DNA of 64,000 nt, from NCBI GenBank assembly GCA_023014335.1, contig JAECYW010000023.1:186001-250000 (forward strand). Reading direction: 5' to 3'. Position numbers and translations under genes: made by a program. Below are positions 1 through 12,258 of this stretch, piece by piece (position 1 is the stretch's first letter; each line of letters starts with the position of its first letter). Source of the DNA: Galerina marginata (Eukaryota; Basidiomycota; Agaricomycetes; Agaricales; Galerinaceae). Below the pieces are notes generated by a model that worked only from the letters and a program-made list of their open reading frames with translations, was not told the origin of the DNA and did not search any database.

Positions 1-1707
1 ATTTAAATCATTTTTATCACTCTTCTTACGTATTTGCCCAACAGACCTTGTCGTTTGGGACTCGCACCCACTCGCCCTCGGCGCCACTCCAGAGCAGGTA
101 TACATCGACGGCATGCCCCAAATTGTGAACCCACACCTGCTCGTCAAGCCCTGGCTACTGCAAGAGCTTCCAGAGGTGCCCAACTGGGACCGCGAAGCGG
201 AAGAAGCCGTCAAATGGAACGGCGTCCCGCCTCTCCCAAGCTGGAAATACCCAGGAAAAGGCGGACGCGGCCGCAAGTGGATCAGGAACGTTAAAAATAT
301 CATCGGATTAGACGAGGAGGACGAGCAAGATAACTCCCTCCGGACAGTCGTCGTTGAGGACGGTAAGATCGTGTCGACCTGGCCTGTGTCGTTTCATTTC
401 GATATCGAGGATGGAGACGATGTGATCGACCTTCGGGGTGGTGCTATTGCGCCTGGCCTGACGACATACGGCTCGCCGCTAGGGCTGGTCGAGATCCGCC
501 AAGAGGGGTCGACGAACGACGGGCCTGTCCTCGATCCCCTCTTGGATGGCGATTTACCCAGTCTACTTGCTGGGAAGGTTATTCGGGCTGTCGATGGGCT
601 TGCGTTTGAGGGAAGGAATACCTTGTACGCTTTTTTCATTACGGAGTTTCGCGCTCTTATTCAAGTTCCCTTCTGCTTTCCTTTCAACTATAGGCTAGCC
701 TACAAATCAGGTGTGACCACGGCTGTAACCGCGCCTTCAGGCAGGTTCCTCCAAGGTATTTCCACCGCATTCAGCGTCGGAGCTCCTCATGCGCTGGCGA
801 AGGGCGCTGTAGTGCAGGAGGAGACTGCACTGCATGTCGGTCTGAGTTTTGCGCTGCCCGCGAGTGTCAGCACGCAAGTGGCGGCGCTACGTACTGCGTT
901 ATTTGGGTCAGATGGAGAGGCGGACTCCTCTGCGGGTCCGCTTCATGCATGGACAAGAGTGCGTGAGGTTGGTATTTTCCATGTCTTCTTTATGGTGAGG
1001 TTAATGACCAATGTGTACGATTTTGCTTTAGGGTGCGATCCCGCTGGTCATATCGGTTGAGAGTGCCGACATCATGTCGACTCTTCTGCAACTCAAAGCT
1101 GAATATGAAGACACCACGGGAAATCCCTTGAAGCTTACCTTTTCCGGTGGCACTGAAGCCCACCTCCTTGCCAGGGAGATTGCTGCTGCCGGCGTTAGTG
1201 TTATATTGACTTCATCCAGGCCATATCCCGGGGTTTGGGAACAACGAAGAATGTAGGTTTGTTTACCACGATAACGCACGAGCCACACTTAACGTTGGTT
1301 GAACTAGACTCCCTGGTCCCCCGCTTTCTGAGCAAAGTTCGTTAACGACTCTGTTGCGGGCGGGTGTCAACGTTGCCATTGGCGTCGTTGATGAATCTTA
1401 TGCACGAAACACTCGATTTGAGATAGCTTGGGCAAGTTTATTTTCTCCCTTTTACCACAATGCTGACGAAACTGGCTTTCCTTTTACTTCTTACGTCAAT
1501 TAGGCTGCTCTCGAATCAAACGGGGTCGTGTCAAATTCCCAAGCGATCGCTCTGGCGTCCACCAACTTGCATAAAGCGCTTGGTCTGTCGATACCCAGAT
1601 TCCCTTTCCCAGACTTGATGATGTACTCCGGCGGAGGTGTCCTTGATTTTGAGAGCAAGGTAGTGGGCTTGATATCGGCTGCAAGAGGCGTTGTCGAAAT
1701 ATTTTGA
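1..1707 (+). CDS. amidohydrolase (CE9-like), 3' part, copy 1
   Basis: The 5' end lies outside the window; the first visible exon begins near 46 after an intron acceptor (cccaacag). The product matches the C-terminal half of the complete gene at 40139-43993 exon for exon: the VVWDSHPLALGATPEQVYIDG start, IAPGLTTYG, STNDGPVLDPLLDGDLPSLL, the GVTTAVTAPSG exon, SVESADIMSTL, and the terminal MMYSGGG and SKVVGLISAARGVVEIF. The family are metal-dependent hydrolases acting on C-N bonds, but the half seen here is the second, composite-like module, where APGLTTYG stands where the first module has the DLHSH metal motif, so it probably does not bind metal itself. Two introns have weak donors: GTTGGT near 970 and a GC-AG intron (gcaagt near 1431). 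No stop interrupts the model, so it may be functional. The substrate cannot be told from sequence. Confidence 0.8.
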
Positions 1708-2600
1708 AATTAAATCATTACATAACTTATTTACGCTTTGGGCCTCGATGCCAAAACTTCATTTCTAATTCCGAATCATCCCCTTTGACGTTTCAGAATT
1801 ATAGAACGCGATCTAACGTAGTACCCCAAGTCGCCTCAATTTGTGTTACTTTTTAATCCATAGTCAATCTAGTGTGGTCTAGCTCTGCATTTAGCGCCAT
1901 CGCCCCACGCTTTGCATGATGCCTTGCTTCATATCCTGTACTTATCTCATCTATCCCCGTACCACAATGGCGGTGACGAGATCGGAATGAGTTCACCTGC
2001 TTACCGCCGTTGACCAGTAGAGGGGTCTTTCATGTCCAGACTAGTGATTACAACAGAAATATTCAATTATTCACGTCTTCCCGTCAGATAAGTTTCTTCA
2101 AACAATATATATTATAATAGGCTCTTGACTGGGATGTAGATCAAGGAGACATATACCACTGGAGCAGTTCAAGGCGATTCTGGCTGCAACAACCAATATT
2201 GATAGCCACTACTCCGATCACTGTCGTATACTGGCTGAAGAAAGGGTCAGATTCGCCACATACGAAAAGCCAGATAGGTTGACAACATACCCTAGGATTA
2301 GTGTTTGCAGTTCTGAGTCCCCAACTTGGAGATTTATCGTCGAGGATGCTAAATTTACGATGTTATGAGTACTTGTGGGAACAGAGGTCAATTCAATTTC
2401 ATTGCGTACGTGAATTTGAGACCACCTGTATCAGTGGGGACTGCTACCAACCTCCAAACCATTTTCAAATCGGACAAGACGACAATATGACTACTCCCAA
2501 GGCTTGAGTGCGCCAAATACTTCTTGGTCTCCGAATGAATGATGTAAACTTTGGCCCACCCAGGAGTGGACCACGTAGGTTCCGCAAGTTCGACTTTGAA
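1708..2600. other. intergenic, no gene recognised
   Basis: Between two converging genes. Short open stretches on the + strand around 2160-2510 (for example an EQFKAIL segment and a LRPPVSVGTATNLQ segment) look protein-like, but lie in different frames separated by stops and match nothing I recognise. Possibly the remains of a gene. Confidence 0.5.
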
Positions 2601-4173
2601 CTAGAAGAAAATTGGATCAGGGTTGGACAACTGGTACAGGGATAGAGATTTTACAGGTGTCTTTTGCTGTGTGTCGATGAAAACATTTTGGTCGGAGGTA
2701 TCAATCAGGATCGTTTGACCGGAAGTACTCAATAAGAAGTATTCTGCCTCCACCATGCCAATTAAGACCTTCGGTACTCCAACCGATCCTCCTGGCGTAA
2801 TTGCTGTCGGCACGGGTGCCGGAATCCTCGATGGACTCGGAGGCGTGGGCTGAGGCTGTGGTTGAGGCGAGTCCAGATGTGCGTCCGTCGCCTCAATATA
2901 CCATAGTTGATTGTGGGCAGACTGGCATCAGAGCGTAAGAACTTTGCTTGAGTGAATAATTCATGGACAGCCTACTTTCATGGGCTTCAGAATAATCTGG
3001 GAATGTTGATCAGTCTCATAATTCGAGTCTCAGCACGAAGCACACCAACGGTATCATCTTTCAAGGTTAGAGACAGGCGCCTGAGTTCACCAGTATTGTC
3101 AATTACACGCCTCACAACGATCCTATTTGTGGCCGGGGTTGAAGCTAAAAATTAAGTAAAGTATTGGATTGCTCACGAATAGGTCATATTCCCCAGGCTA
3201 GCGATCTCCCATTCAGGGGCTGGAAGGTTTTTCGAAAGAACTGGTGCCCATTCGTTGTCGATCAGTGCCGTAGCGAGGAAGGCGTCTTCTTGGACATTCT
3301 TAATCGTACATATTCCGTTTCCCAGAGATATGATTTCCCACTAATGAAAGTCAGAATTCAATTCCAAAAAAAGAAGACGACGAGCATACAGCACGATGGT
3401 TTCCTCTCTCCTGATTCACAATGGATAAAGTGGTCATGTCAGGCTCGGAATGGATAGCATATCCGTTCAAAGTCCGGATTCGATACTTCCCATCCGTGGC
3501 TGGTAGGGAGGCTGGCGAATCTTCGAGGATCTTCCATTGGTAGTTATCCTCCTTGGACTGAGAGAAACCAGTTTAGCGGCGCAAAACTATCCTCGCCATG
3601 TAAGTGACACTTACAATATTCCTAATATTTCTGTTGCTAGAATCTTGTTCGAGAGTAAGCTAGAGCGTCGGCAATGAGTAAAACACCTTGATCAGGAGTG
3701 AATGATCAAGGACTGACAGCGCCAGATATGCTATCACAAGAGAGTAATACATTGTCGTTCCCAACGTCTGCACTCACGATGCTAATATCCATGGTGAACA
3801 GGGTTGTCCTGAAGTTGATAAGGACGTACTAGAGTTCTCTCGATGGACCGTAGGCCAGCTCCCACTGCGGTCCCTGGGCGTCCCTCGCCCTTGTGATTGC
3901 AACATTGAACGAAGCAAGAGCATCCAAAAGGTATCTTCTCTCTTCTGCGTTGAGAATTTGAAAGGTTCCGTTAGCTGGATTTTCACTGAAGAACCACTGA
4001 CATGGGATGAATCTCCAGATCGACGAGCATATCTAGAAATTTCTTACTTGTTGCTGCAAAGTTTCCTTCATTGGCCGCATCAAGAGTTCATTCCGGTTGC
4101 GTCGCTCCAAGAAAGTCCCGAAATCAACATTCTGAATGCGATATCTGACGTTCGGTAGGATGGTAGGAGCCAT
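2601..4173 (-). pseudogene. beta-trefoil (ricin-B-lectin-like) protein gene with one in-frame stop
   Basis: On the minus strand an ATG at 4173 opens MAPTILPNVRYRIQNVDFG, a typical start of fungal beta-trefoil proteins (R-Y-R-I-Q-N-V, then TFLERRN). After short introns follow QWELAYG, VLINFRTTLF, a YQWKILED segment with KYRIRTLNGYA, WEIISLGNGICTIKNV, PEWEIASL, and finally NNQLWYIEAT with a Pro-rich hinge and ending in NPDPIFF. The repeated [QE]-W-x-[IL] pattern is the trefoil hallmark, so two or three trefoil units are likely. Splicing keeps the frame except for a TAG at 3829-3831 (after SREL, before YVLINF) that no plausible intron removes. Family members bind carbohydrates or inhibit proteases; which applies here is unknown. 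It is either a recently dead gene, a sequencing error, or one whose splicing I misread. Confidence 0.6.
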
Positions 4174-4794
4174 TGCGAGATGAGAGACAGCGGTGCTGAA
4201 TGGCTTTTAAGCTTCCAGATGAAGGTTCCAAGGCCCTGTTTCCGTGGCGGTCCTGTTCCCGAGAATGGGCAGCCTTACCCGTCTTCTCTATCCCTATCCT
4301 ATCAAATGCGGCACGCCCCGATTGTCCAGTCAGAGTGTTCCTATAAATGTACTCGTTTGAGTGCTATCTTCATATTCGAAGTTTCTAATGCCGCGAACTG
4401 GGTTTTAATCGTGGAGATAGTTGGGTCGAAAGAGGCATGCTTCTATTATCTAGACAGATCAGTGACGTTTGAATTATTGTTATTAAAACAATCGCTAAAA
4501 CACGGGATTCCGTGCCATTATGGAAAAGACCAAAGGCGTTATTAATATCAGTGTGGAAAGCGCGACTGCGAGAGATGGATGCGGCGAGTAGAGGGGTACT
4601 GATAAGTCATTCACTAGGCGCTGACAACTGTTCGCCGTGGTTTTAAAATGTTTTGGACAGGTCAAAAGTAGGTCACTAGGTAGTAGGTGTGGTCGGTTTC
4701 GGGTTTAAGGCACGACAATCACGTGATCTCAGGAGACTGTGGTCAGTCGGCGCTGAGTGACAGTCGCAAAATTGCACCTTATTCATCCATGATT

Positions 4795-5000
4795 CATCTC
4801 GACCTTCTGGAACCAGCACTCGCTAGCGCTGAGCGTTCACCTTCAGCGCCACTCTAGCGCGAGCAAGAGGTGTGCGATTTAGGGTACCGCCCAGCTTTCC
4901 AACGGCAGGTAAACCCACACGGTTCCTTCCCGAAGTGCTTTACTGGGATTGGGAGGCGGAAGGTGCCGTCAGTGCTCCGAAGGGTCATGCCAGAAACGGT
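4795..5000 (+). pseudogene. amidohydrolase relict
   Basis: A short stretch aligns at nucleotide level with 46-220 of the first amidohydrolase copy: the segment around 4798-4870 matches the WDSHPLALGATPEQ coding region, and 4908-4975 (gtaaacccacac, then cttcccgaagtg, ctgggattgggaggcgga) matches the NPHL...PEVPNWDREAEE region. Frames are broken and nothing downstream continues the gene. This is a fourth trace of the family in the window. Confidence 0.6.
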
Positions 5001-5577
5001 CGTTGAAGACATACATCGCTGTAGAGTATAATGAAATCGGCTTCAACCCCGTGCTGGCCGAGCTGAGCGTTGGGAAACATGCGGGAGGCAAACGAATGTC
5101 TCCCACTCCCACTGTCACCCAATAATCCCACTCATAAAGAAAGGATCTCGTAGTATAGGTAGCTCATACGACTAAAGGTACCTCCGAGTCAATACTTTAT
5201 TCTTGGATGCCAATCTAATCACTTACTTTATCATCTCCCATCGATTTCGCGGAATATGAATGCTACAACTCGCTGGCAAACATAAATCTATTCTTAAGGC
5301 GCTTAAAAGTATATCCGTATCCCCCGCAGCGGTTCCACGGTGCCTATTAACGGTGAAAATCAAAAGGTTCAACAGGATTTCTCCGTGTGTCCAGTGTGGA
5401 ATGAGTTTTAAACAGGCACTTGATCGTAAGTCGAGACTGCTTTGCTGGTCATCCAACCCTGTGAAATCTCCGGCGTCATGTGTGCCTTTATGGTTATAAA
5501 CACCTTTCGTCTTTCGTGGCTGTCGTTCCACCCTTCAAACCTTTGGCTGAGCCACGTATCGCATTGCTTCATCAACG
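5001..5577. promoter_or_regulatory. upstream region shared by both seven-helix genes
   Basis: The part from about 5430 to 5577 is clearly similar to 59160-59310 ahead of the second copy (for example ccaaccctgtgaaatctccgg against ccaaccctgtgaagtctccgg), so the duplication carried the promoter or 5' UTR along. The rest of the stretch holds no recognisable gene. Confidence 0.5.
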
Positions 5578-6864
5578 ATGAGGATTTTGAATATTCCTCC
5601 CCAATCCTACACTGGTTGGAAAGGTACGTGCGCCATACTACTTCTGTGGCTCCATAGTTGAATACATGAACCGATGACGCCTCTAGTTTCAATTTCTCTC
5701 TTGCACGCGATCGGTGTGAGCTCAGCCATTTATCGTCTTGTGCATCGATTTCGTATGCACCGTACTTGGTGGGACGACTATGTCGTTTTCTCTCCCTTGG
5801 TCTTCAACGCACTCTATTGTATCCTGACATGGTTTCGTTTTAACCATCGAGGCGAGTGAACCTACGTCTTAATTTAATTAATCCAACTTCTCATGGGAAA
5901 GGAATCTTAGTCATAAACCTTACTGCTGCCCCTAGGTCGTTCCAAATTTTAAACTCGTTCTGGCTGTCTATCCTGCCGTACCTTCTTTCCGTATGGTAAG
6001 GATTGTTGTTTGACTTTGTGCCAGGAAATACCAACATTTACTCTTACTCTCCATCAATTCAGGTCAGCGCGAGTTGCCCTCGCTTTGTCATTGGCAAGAA
6101 TATTCCCAAAAAGTCACCGCGCTCGGGTGTGGTCATTCATTCTTGTTGCTTTTCTGGTTGTCTCCTTTCTTGGCTGTGTGCTTGTCACGACACTATTCTG
6201 TAAATACCCCTCCTGGCTATTGATCTTTTATGAAGGGACCCACTGCACCATGGTTAAAGGTGGGTTCCTTCTTTCGCCAGTATTCCTTATTTCAGGTCAG
6301 TCTGAATCTCGCATCGTGAACCTAAGGCTCCCGTCTCACCATTTTCTAGAGAGCATAGTCAGCGATGTTCTCCTTGTTGTATTGCCCCTGGCTTTTTTCT
6401 GGAGCGTGAAACTCCCTCCAATGGAGCGCCGTCTAGTCCTGTTTGTTTTTTGTGGAAGTGTATTGACATTAATAGTCGCAATCTGTTTCGGATTTCTATT
6501 CATAAACAGTAGGGTGGACCTGGGTGAGGATGAGGTCATTATTCTTGTCGGTCTGTGGAATATCGAGGTAGCGAGAAATTTCGTACTAATTCGTCATGGC
6601 CGTTGAACTATCTATTTTCAGGCGGCAGTTTGTCTCTTCGTGTCCAACCTACCGGTTGTGGCGACGCGTCTTTATCATGCGTTACGCCACCGCTGCGCTG
6701 GCAATCGAGATCTTTTTGGAATACAAAATGCAGGAGGAACACGTCATGTTTTGCCCGGGTCATGCACTTGCACTGGCGTATCCGACGATGATCCATCCTT
6801 AGGGCAGCTGACGCTCACCGAGATATCAACATTCTCTTCACAGCCTCAATCTCTTGATGGGTAG
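5578..6864 (+). CDS. seven-helix fungal membrane protein, copy A
   Basis: The ATG at 5578 opens MRILNIPPQSYTGWK, spliced to VSISLLHAIGVSSAIYRLVH. It continues with RTWWDDYVVF, a segment of the kind seen in fungal integral membrane proteins between helices, then hydrophobic blocks ILNSFWLSILPYLLSVW, SFILVAFLVVSFLGCVLV, VKGGFLLSPVFLIS, SDVLLVVLPLAFFW, LTLIVAICFGFLFI and AAVCLFVSNLPVV, and a hydrophilic cytoplasmic-looking tail ending SQPQSLDG. About seven membrane segments are visible, as in rhodopsin-like or Pth11-like fungal receptors, but no retinal lysine or CFEM domain is seen, so the ligand is unknown. Six exons splice in frame. The third exon uses an acceptor (cctag before gtcgttcc) that adds three residues against copy B. 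It is about 75% alike to copy B by eye. Confidence 0.75.
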
Positions 6865-7251
6865 CGGCCCTTTAACAGTGATTGGGTGGAAGAAGAAAGC
6901 TCGGAGGTATGTCAATCCCAACGCTGTTCCGAATGTTAGCTGACAATTACTCGCTACATAAATCTAGTTGCAAATATGGGAATGAACTTCCGTGATAGTC
7001 CACTCCATCGGTATTTTACTCTTTTACCACAGAAAAGTATACTTGGTTTGTGTGGGCCAGACCGGGCAGTGCTTTGCATGGCATGTATACTACCACATGC
7101 CAGACCGTACATTGGACGCGACGCGACACGGTCACATGATGCGAACGTCGCCAGCAGTAACCAGCAGTAACCAGCTCAGAATTCCTCCACCCATCCAAAA
7201 CCAAATAAATATTCTACCTATTTGTGTTCAACAACATGCTGCATTCATGCA
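6865..7251. other. intergenic between convergent genes
   Basis: The first 100 bases or so still resemble the 3' flank of the second seven-helix copy (60640-60760, for example ctgacaattactcgctaca). A short direct repeat aaccagcagt lies near 7150-7172. No gene seen. Confidence 0.5.
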
Positions 7252-9380
7252 TCATGCATCGTCTTCTACGCTCTCAAACCACACTTCCGCACTCCCTTTA
7301 CCGGCACCACCAGGCGAGCGAGCGTCCAAGCCTTCCTTACCCCAAATGCCGCCTTTAAACGCCAGTCCTTCCTCCGTATCACCCCCGTTCCCATGCACCC
7401 ACTCCACCTCATAAAGCTCGTCCAGCCCAACCAACAGGTCCCCTCTGTTGCCTGTCGCCGCATCTCCGTATGAATACCCCTCCTTCTCTCTGACTTCCGA
7501 ATTCGACCAAACGACCGTAACGTTGAACAGATTCCCGTCGAAGTGGGCGAGTCGGAGGTGCGTAGCGAAGGTGCGTTTCCACGGGATGATATATGTCGGT
7601 ATTGAGAGGTCCGACGCGGAGAGAATGCGTTGAACTGGGTGCGATGAGAGAAGGGCGGTGCAGTGCGTGTGGGTGCGCCATAGATCTGCGGGGCTGAAGT
7701 CCGAGGTCGAGAGGCTCGAGGGGACGACGCATGGTTTGAGAGTGCCGTATGCCGGATGGCTGAATGTCTTTGAGGATAGATCTTTGAATGCGGCGCTTGG
7801 TTTGGCAGGGGAAGATGGGCGGGGGGTGATTTGCTGGTATTTTTCGACCTCATCTCTCCACTTTTTCTCGTATCTGTAAAACCAAATTAAATTTCGAGTG
7901 GAAACCTTTCGATCAGCGAAAGAACACACCGGTCATTCCAATCTAACTCCTTCAGTCCCAGAATTTCCTCAGCAATGCGCAACTTGACGGCTTCGATGAT
8001 AAGCCTTCCCCCGCTTTCTTCATTCGAAAGTGTGATAACACCCAAATTATCCGCGGGGAAACGGGCAACTTGGGTTTTATATCCTGGGTTGCTCCCTCCG
8101 TGCTCGATCATGTCGTGGCCTTGGTAGGAATACCGCCATTGACCAGCACCGTATACACGGGGGCTCTGAGCAAAATCATAACTCAGTTGGTTTGTAGCTT
8201 TCGCCGCAATACATTCCAGGGGAAGTTACTCACCAACTCGGGAAAGTCAGGTTTTCCATGCGAGACAGACCTTCCGTAAGCGACGTGCTCAACGACGTCG
8301 GCGGGGATAATAGTTTCGTTTGTATAAGGATGACGACCATCATTCAGCAGCATCGACACCCAGGTAGCCTGGGTAAATGGTTATGAACCGCACTAATCGG
8401 CTTGTAACAAGGCAGGAACGTACTAAATCCCTCGCAGAGCTTAGGACACCACCCGCGCCAGCCCATGTTTTTTCCTCGCCAGGCCTCTGGAAGTAGGGAA
8501 CAGTAGGTAGTAGTGTACCATTTTCTCCTCTGGTGTGATCCTGCATATCCCATTGGAAACCTTCTGCGAGAGTGCCTTTAGCTTCGGCTTCTGCCACAGA
8601 GAAAGTGGACGAAGTCATATTAAGCGGGTCGAACATGTGTTGAGCGATGTAGGATTCATACGTCTGGTTCAGGAGGACCTGGGGCAGGTATGACAAGGTC
8701 TCGTACATCAAGTTGTTGTATTGGAACGTCTCGCGGAGCTCTGCAGATGGACGCAGGTACCTCATAGTAGATATCTATGGACAGCTATGATGAGGTTTCC
8801 AAGGATCCAATGACTAGAGACGTACCATTTCAGAAATACCTCCTTCACGCTGAACACCAGAATAATCGTGCCTGGGCATGCCCGTTCTGTGAGACAGCAT
8901 ATCTTGCAGAGAGACCCCTCGATCCATGTCCTCGTCCATCAATCCCCACTCCGGTATCAAGTCGCGTACTTTCGTCGACCATTTGATCTCCTTCCCTCTT
9001 TCTTCCGCCAAAGTTTTGTTCGAGATGAGCAGCCCCACAGAGAACGCAAGGAAGAGCTTGCTGTTCGACGCGATCCCGAATACGGAATCTGGTGTCATCA
9101 ATGAACCGTCACCTTTGGCGATACCAAACGCGCCGAATTCATGGCGCCAACCCGTAGGTGAGTCTTCGTCTTTGCGCACGACTGCTACTGAAAGCCCGGT
9201 AGAGTTCCATTTGGTCAGAATGGTTTGAATGTATTCTTCTGTTCGTGCTGATATCAAAGGTTTCGTTGGATTAGACAGCAAAAATTGGGACACAGTTTCC
9301 GCGTGAAATGGGACCTGCAAAGTGATGCCCTGCTGAGCATAAGCAAGGCCGAGAGCAAGGGCCGCCCAGATGGACTTCAT
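7252..9380 (-). CDS. secreted SxxK serine hydrolase (beta-lactamase-like), copy 1
   Basis: The start at 9380 is chosen because MKSIWAALALGLAYAQ reads as a signal peptide; an ATG 90 bases upstream lengthens the protein without a leader. Class-C beta-lactamase or DD-peptidase-type motifs stand in order: SNSK (SxxK, nucleophile and base) in VFGIASNSKLF, YNN (YxN) in ETFQYNNLMY, and HGG in MIEHGGSNPGYK in place of KTG. A C-terminal region of about 200 residues, from RYEKKWRDE to the end, looks like the extra beta domain of fungal members. These enzymes are esterases or peptidases outside the cell; the substrate is unknown. Against copy 2, the region 8190-8257 cannot be read through in frame: either a 68-nt intron (gtgagt to gctcag) has arisen there or the gene is frameshifted. 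Confidence 0.75.
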
Positions 9381-9692
9381 GTCTGGGAGGTGAACAGAAG
9401 AAACTGATAGTTGCGTGGGAGATTCGAATCTGGCCAAACGACCAGGTTTAATTTGGAAGGAATTTCCCATGACTTAAAATCTTATCTTATCTAAATTCTA
9501 CCACCTTTATACCAGGCGCCTATTCCTCATTGGTAAATTTAAAAGATCTGTGTAGATAACGATAAAATCTTCTGTCATTCTCATTCTTGTCCATCGTCTT
9601 TCATCACACTCTCTGTCTGACTTCCCGCGCAGCACGCAACATTGGAAGTAAGCAATTTTTGTGTGGTCAATCTGAGGTACGGATTCTAAAAA
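9381..9692. promoter_or_regulatory. bidirectional promoter, copy 1
   Basis: The stretch between the serine hydrolase start (-) and the relict MKQY start (+). It contains tandem GATA-type sites (tcttatcttatct, 9480-9492) and the box aggcgcctattcctcattgg at 9514-9533. Nearly the same sequence occurs at 12259-12613, so the pair was duplicated with its promoter. Confidence 0.55.
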
Positions 9693-9740
9693 GTGAAGCA
9701 ATATAGATTCGATGTTGTCCGCCAGCCAGATAAATTTCCA
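9693..9740 (+). pseudogene. relict of MKQY-family gene start
   Basis: The sequence reads GTG-K-Q-Y-R-F-D-V-V-R, the opening of the family with ATG changed to GTG; the similarity stops after about 40 bases. It faces the serine hydrolase exactly as the better preserved relict at 12614 does. Confidence 0.65.
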
Positions 9741-10147
9741 AGCTCATCCACTGTAATGACAAGATAAGTATTTTTTCAGAGGCATAACTGTTGGTCAGCG
9801 TCGGCAAGCCCTGAACTCACATTGTTACAATTGTATGATGAGACATCCATCTACATCTAGAGTACAGGAGATTAAGGCTAATCAAGAAATTATCCTCAAT
9901 GGACCAATTTTGAGAAAGAAATGAGGTAAGTCGTCAGTCCGGAAGCATTAAAAACCCGTTGGGAAAAGCTGTCAGGTTCACTGCAGTTAGAAAAGTATGT
10001 ACGCGCGGAGTCATAGGCTACGAGTCGGGCATTGGTGGTCATGCGTTTTTGTTGTCCGACGTTCCAATTACACAAACCAGCCGCCCTTCTGGCCGTCGTA
10101 AATTGTTCCACTTTTTACTCATAGTCTATATTGATTTGTGTTAAACA
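9741..10147. other. intergenic between the two serine hydrolase units
   Basis: No gene. Bases 10062-10132 are clearly similar to 20461-20526 (both contain aattgttccac and tttttactcata or ttttcactcata), marking a sequence scattered in the region. Confidence 0.5.
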
Positions 10148-12258
10148 TTATGCATTATCTCCTACGCTCCCAAACCATACTTCTGCACTCGCCTTCCCAA
10201 CACCACCAGGCGAACTAGCGTCCAAGCCTTCCATACCCCAAATGCCGCCTTTAAACGCCAGTCCTTCTTCCTTCCCATGCACCCACTCCACTTCAAAATG
10301 TGCATCAAGCCCAACCAACACGTCCCCTCTACTCCGCATAGCCGCCTCTCGATATATATACCCTTCCTTTTCTCTGTCTTCCGCATTCGACCAAATCACT
10401 GTAACGTTAAACAAGTTCCCGTCGAAGTGGGAGAGACGGAGGTGCGTGGCGAAGTAGCGTTTCCAGGGGATGATATAAGTCGGTATTGAGAGATCCGAGG
10501 CGGAAAGAATGCGTTGGACTGGGTGCGATGAGAGCAGGGCGGTGCAGTGTGTATGGGTGTGCCAGGGATTTGTGGAGCTGAAGTCTGAGGACGAAACGCT
10601 TGAGGGGACAATGCATGGTTTAAGCTTGCCGTATGTGAGATGGTTGAATGTCTTTGAGGATAGATCCTGGAATGCAGCGCTTGGTTTCGATGGGGAGGAC
10701 GGGCGGGGGGTAAATTGCTGGGATTTTTCAACCTCTTCCCTCCACTGTTTCTCGTATCTAAAACCCATTTAACTTCGAAAGTAATCCCTTGAATTATGAA
10801 AGCACACACCGGTCATTCCAATCCAACTCCTTCAATCCCAGAATCTCCTCAGCAATGCGAAACTTGACGGATTCAATTATAAGCCTTCCACCGCTTTCCT
10901 CATTCGAAAGCGTAATGATGCCCAAATTATCCGCGGGGAAACGGGCAACTTGGGTTTTATACCCTGGGATGCTCCCTCCGTGCTCGATCGTGTCGTGACC
11001 CTGGTAAGAATACCGAAATTGACCAGCACCATATACAGGGGGGCTCTGTGCAAAATCACGAATCAGTTTTATTGTATCGCTGACCGTGATGGAGGTCCCC
11101 ACCAGCTCGGGAAAGTTAGGTTTTCCGTTTGAGACGGAGCGTCCGTAAGCGACGTGCTCCACGACCTCGGCAGGGATAATAGTTTCGTTGGTATAAGGGT
11201 GGCGACCATTATTCAGTAGCATCGAGACCCAGATAACCTGGTACGATTATTATGACGTAGATGATTACGAACTGCGTCGTGGAGCTACGAAAAGAACTTA
11301 CTAAATCCCTCGCAGAGGAAAGGACGCCTCCTGCGCCAGCCAAAATTCGTTCCTCGCCCGGACGCTGGAAAAATGGAATGGTGGGCAGTAGGGTACCATT
11401 TTCTCCTTTAGTGTGGTCTTGCATGTCCCATTGAAAACCGTCTGCAAGAGTGCCTCTAGCTTCGGCTTTAGCTATGGAAAAGGTGGAAGAGGTCATATTG
11501 AGCGGGTCAAACATGTGTTGAGCGATGTAGGATTCATATGTCTGGTTCAGGAGAACCTGGGGCAGGTATGACAATGTCTCGTACATCAAGTTGTTATATT
11601 GGAACGTTTCGCGGAGCTCTGCAGATGGACGCAGGTATCTCATAGTAGATATCTATGGACAGCTATGATGAGGTTTCCAAGAATCCGAGGACTGGAGACG
11701 TACCATTTCAGAAACACCTCCTTCACGCTGAACACCGGAATAATCGTGCCTGGGCATTCCCGTTCTGTGAGACAGCATATCTTGCAGAGAGACCCCTCGA
11801 TCCATGTCCTCGTCCATCAATCCCCACTCCGGTATCAAGTCGCGTACTTTCGTCGACCATTTGATCTCCTTCCCTCTTTCTTCCGCCAAAGTTTTGTTCG
11901 AGATGAGTAGCCCCACCGAAAAGGCAAGGAAAAGCTTGCTGTTCGACCCGATTCCAAATACGGAATCTGTTGTCATCGATGAACCGTCACCTTTCGCGAT
12001 ACCATACGCGCCAAATTCATGGCGCCAACCCGTAGGTGAGTCTTCGTCTTTGCGCACAACTGCTACTGAAAGCCCGGTAGAGTTCCATTTGGTCAGAAGG
12101 GTTTGAATGTATTTTTCTGTTCGTGCTGATATCAAAGGTTTCGTGAGATTAGACAGCGACAATGCGGGCACATTTTCTGAGTGGAATGGAACCTGCGAAG
12201 TGAGGCCCTGCTGAACGTAGACAAGGCCGAGAGAAAGGGTTGCCCAGATGCACTTCAT
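10148..12258 (-). CDS. secreted SxxK serine hydrolase (beta-lactamase-like), copy 2
   Basis: Tandem copy of the preceding gene, same strand and exon plan. The start at 12258 gives the leader MKCIWATLSLGLVYVQQG. Motifs: SNSK in VFGIGSNSKLF, YNN in ETFQYNNLMY, and HGG in TIEHGGSIPGYK. Unlike copy 1 the segment ELVGTSITVSDTIKLIRDF is an open exon. Exons join in frame at EM/ISTMRYL, DL/VIWVSMLLNNG and WNDR/YEKQW, and the protein ends FGSVGDNA. About 600-650 residues. Several N-x-S/T sites fit secretion. Probably the functional member; acts outside the cell on an unknown ester or amide. Its upstream region is shared with the + strand relict at 12614. Confidence 0.85.
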
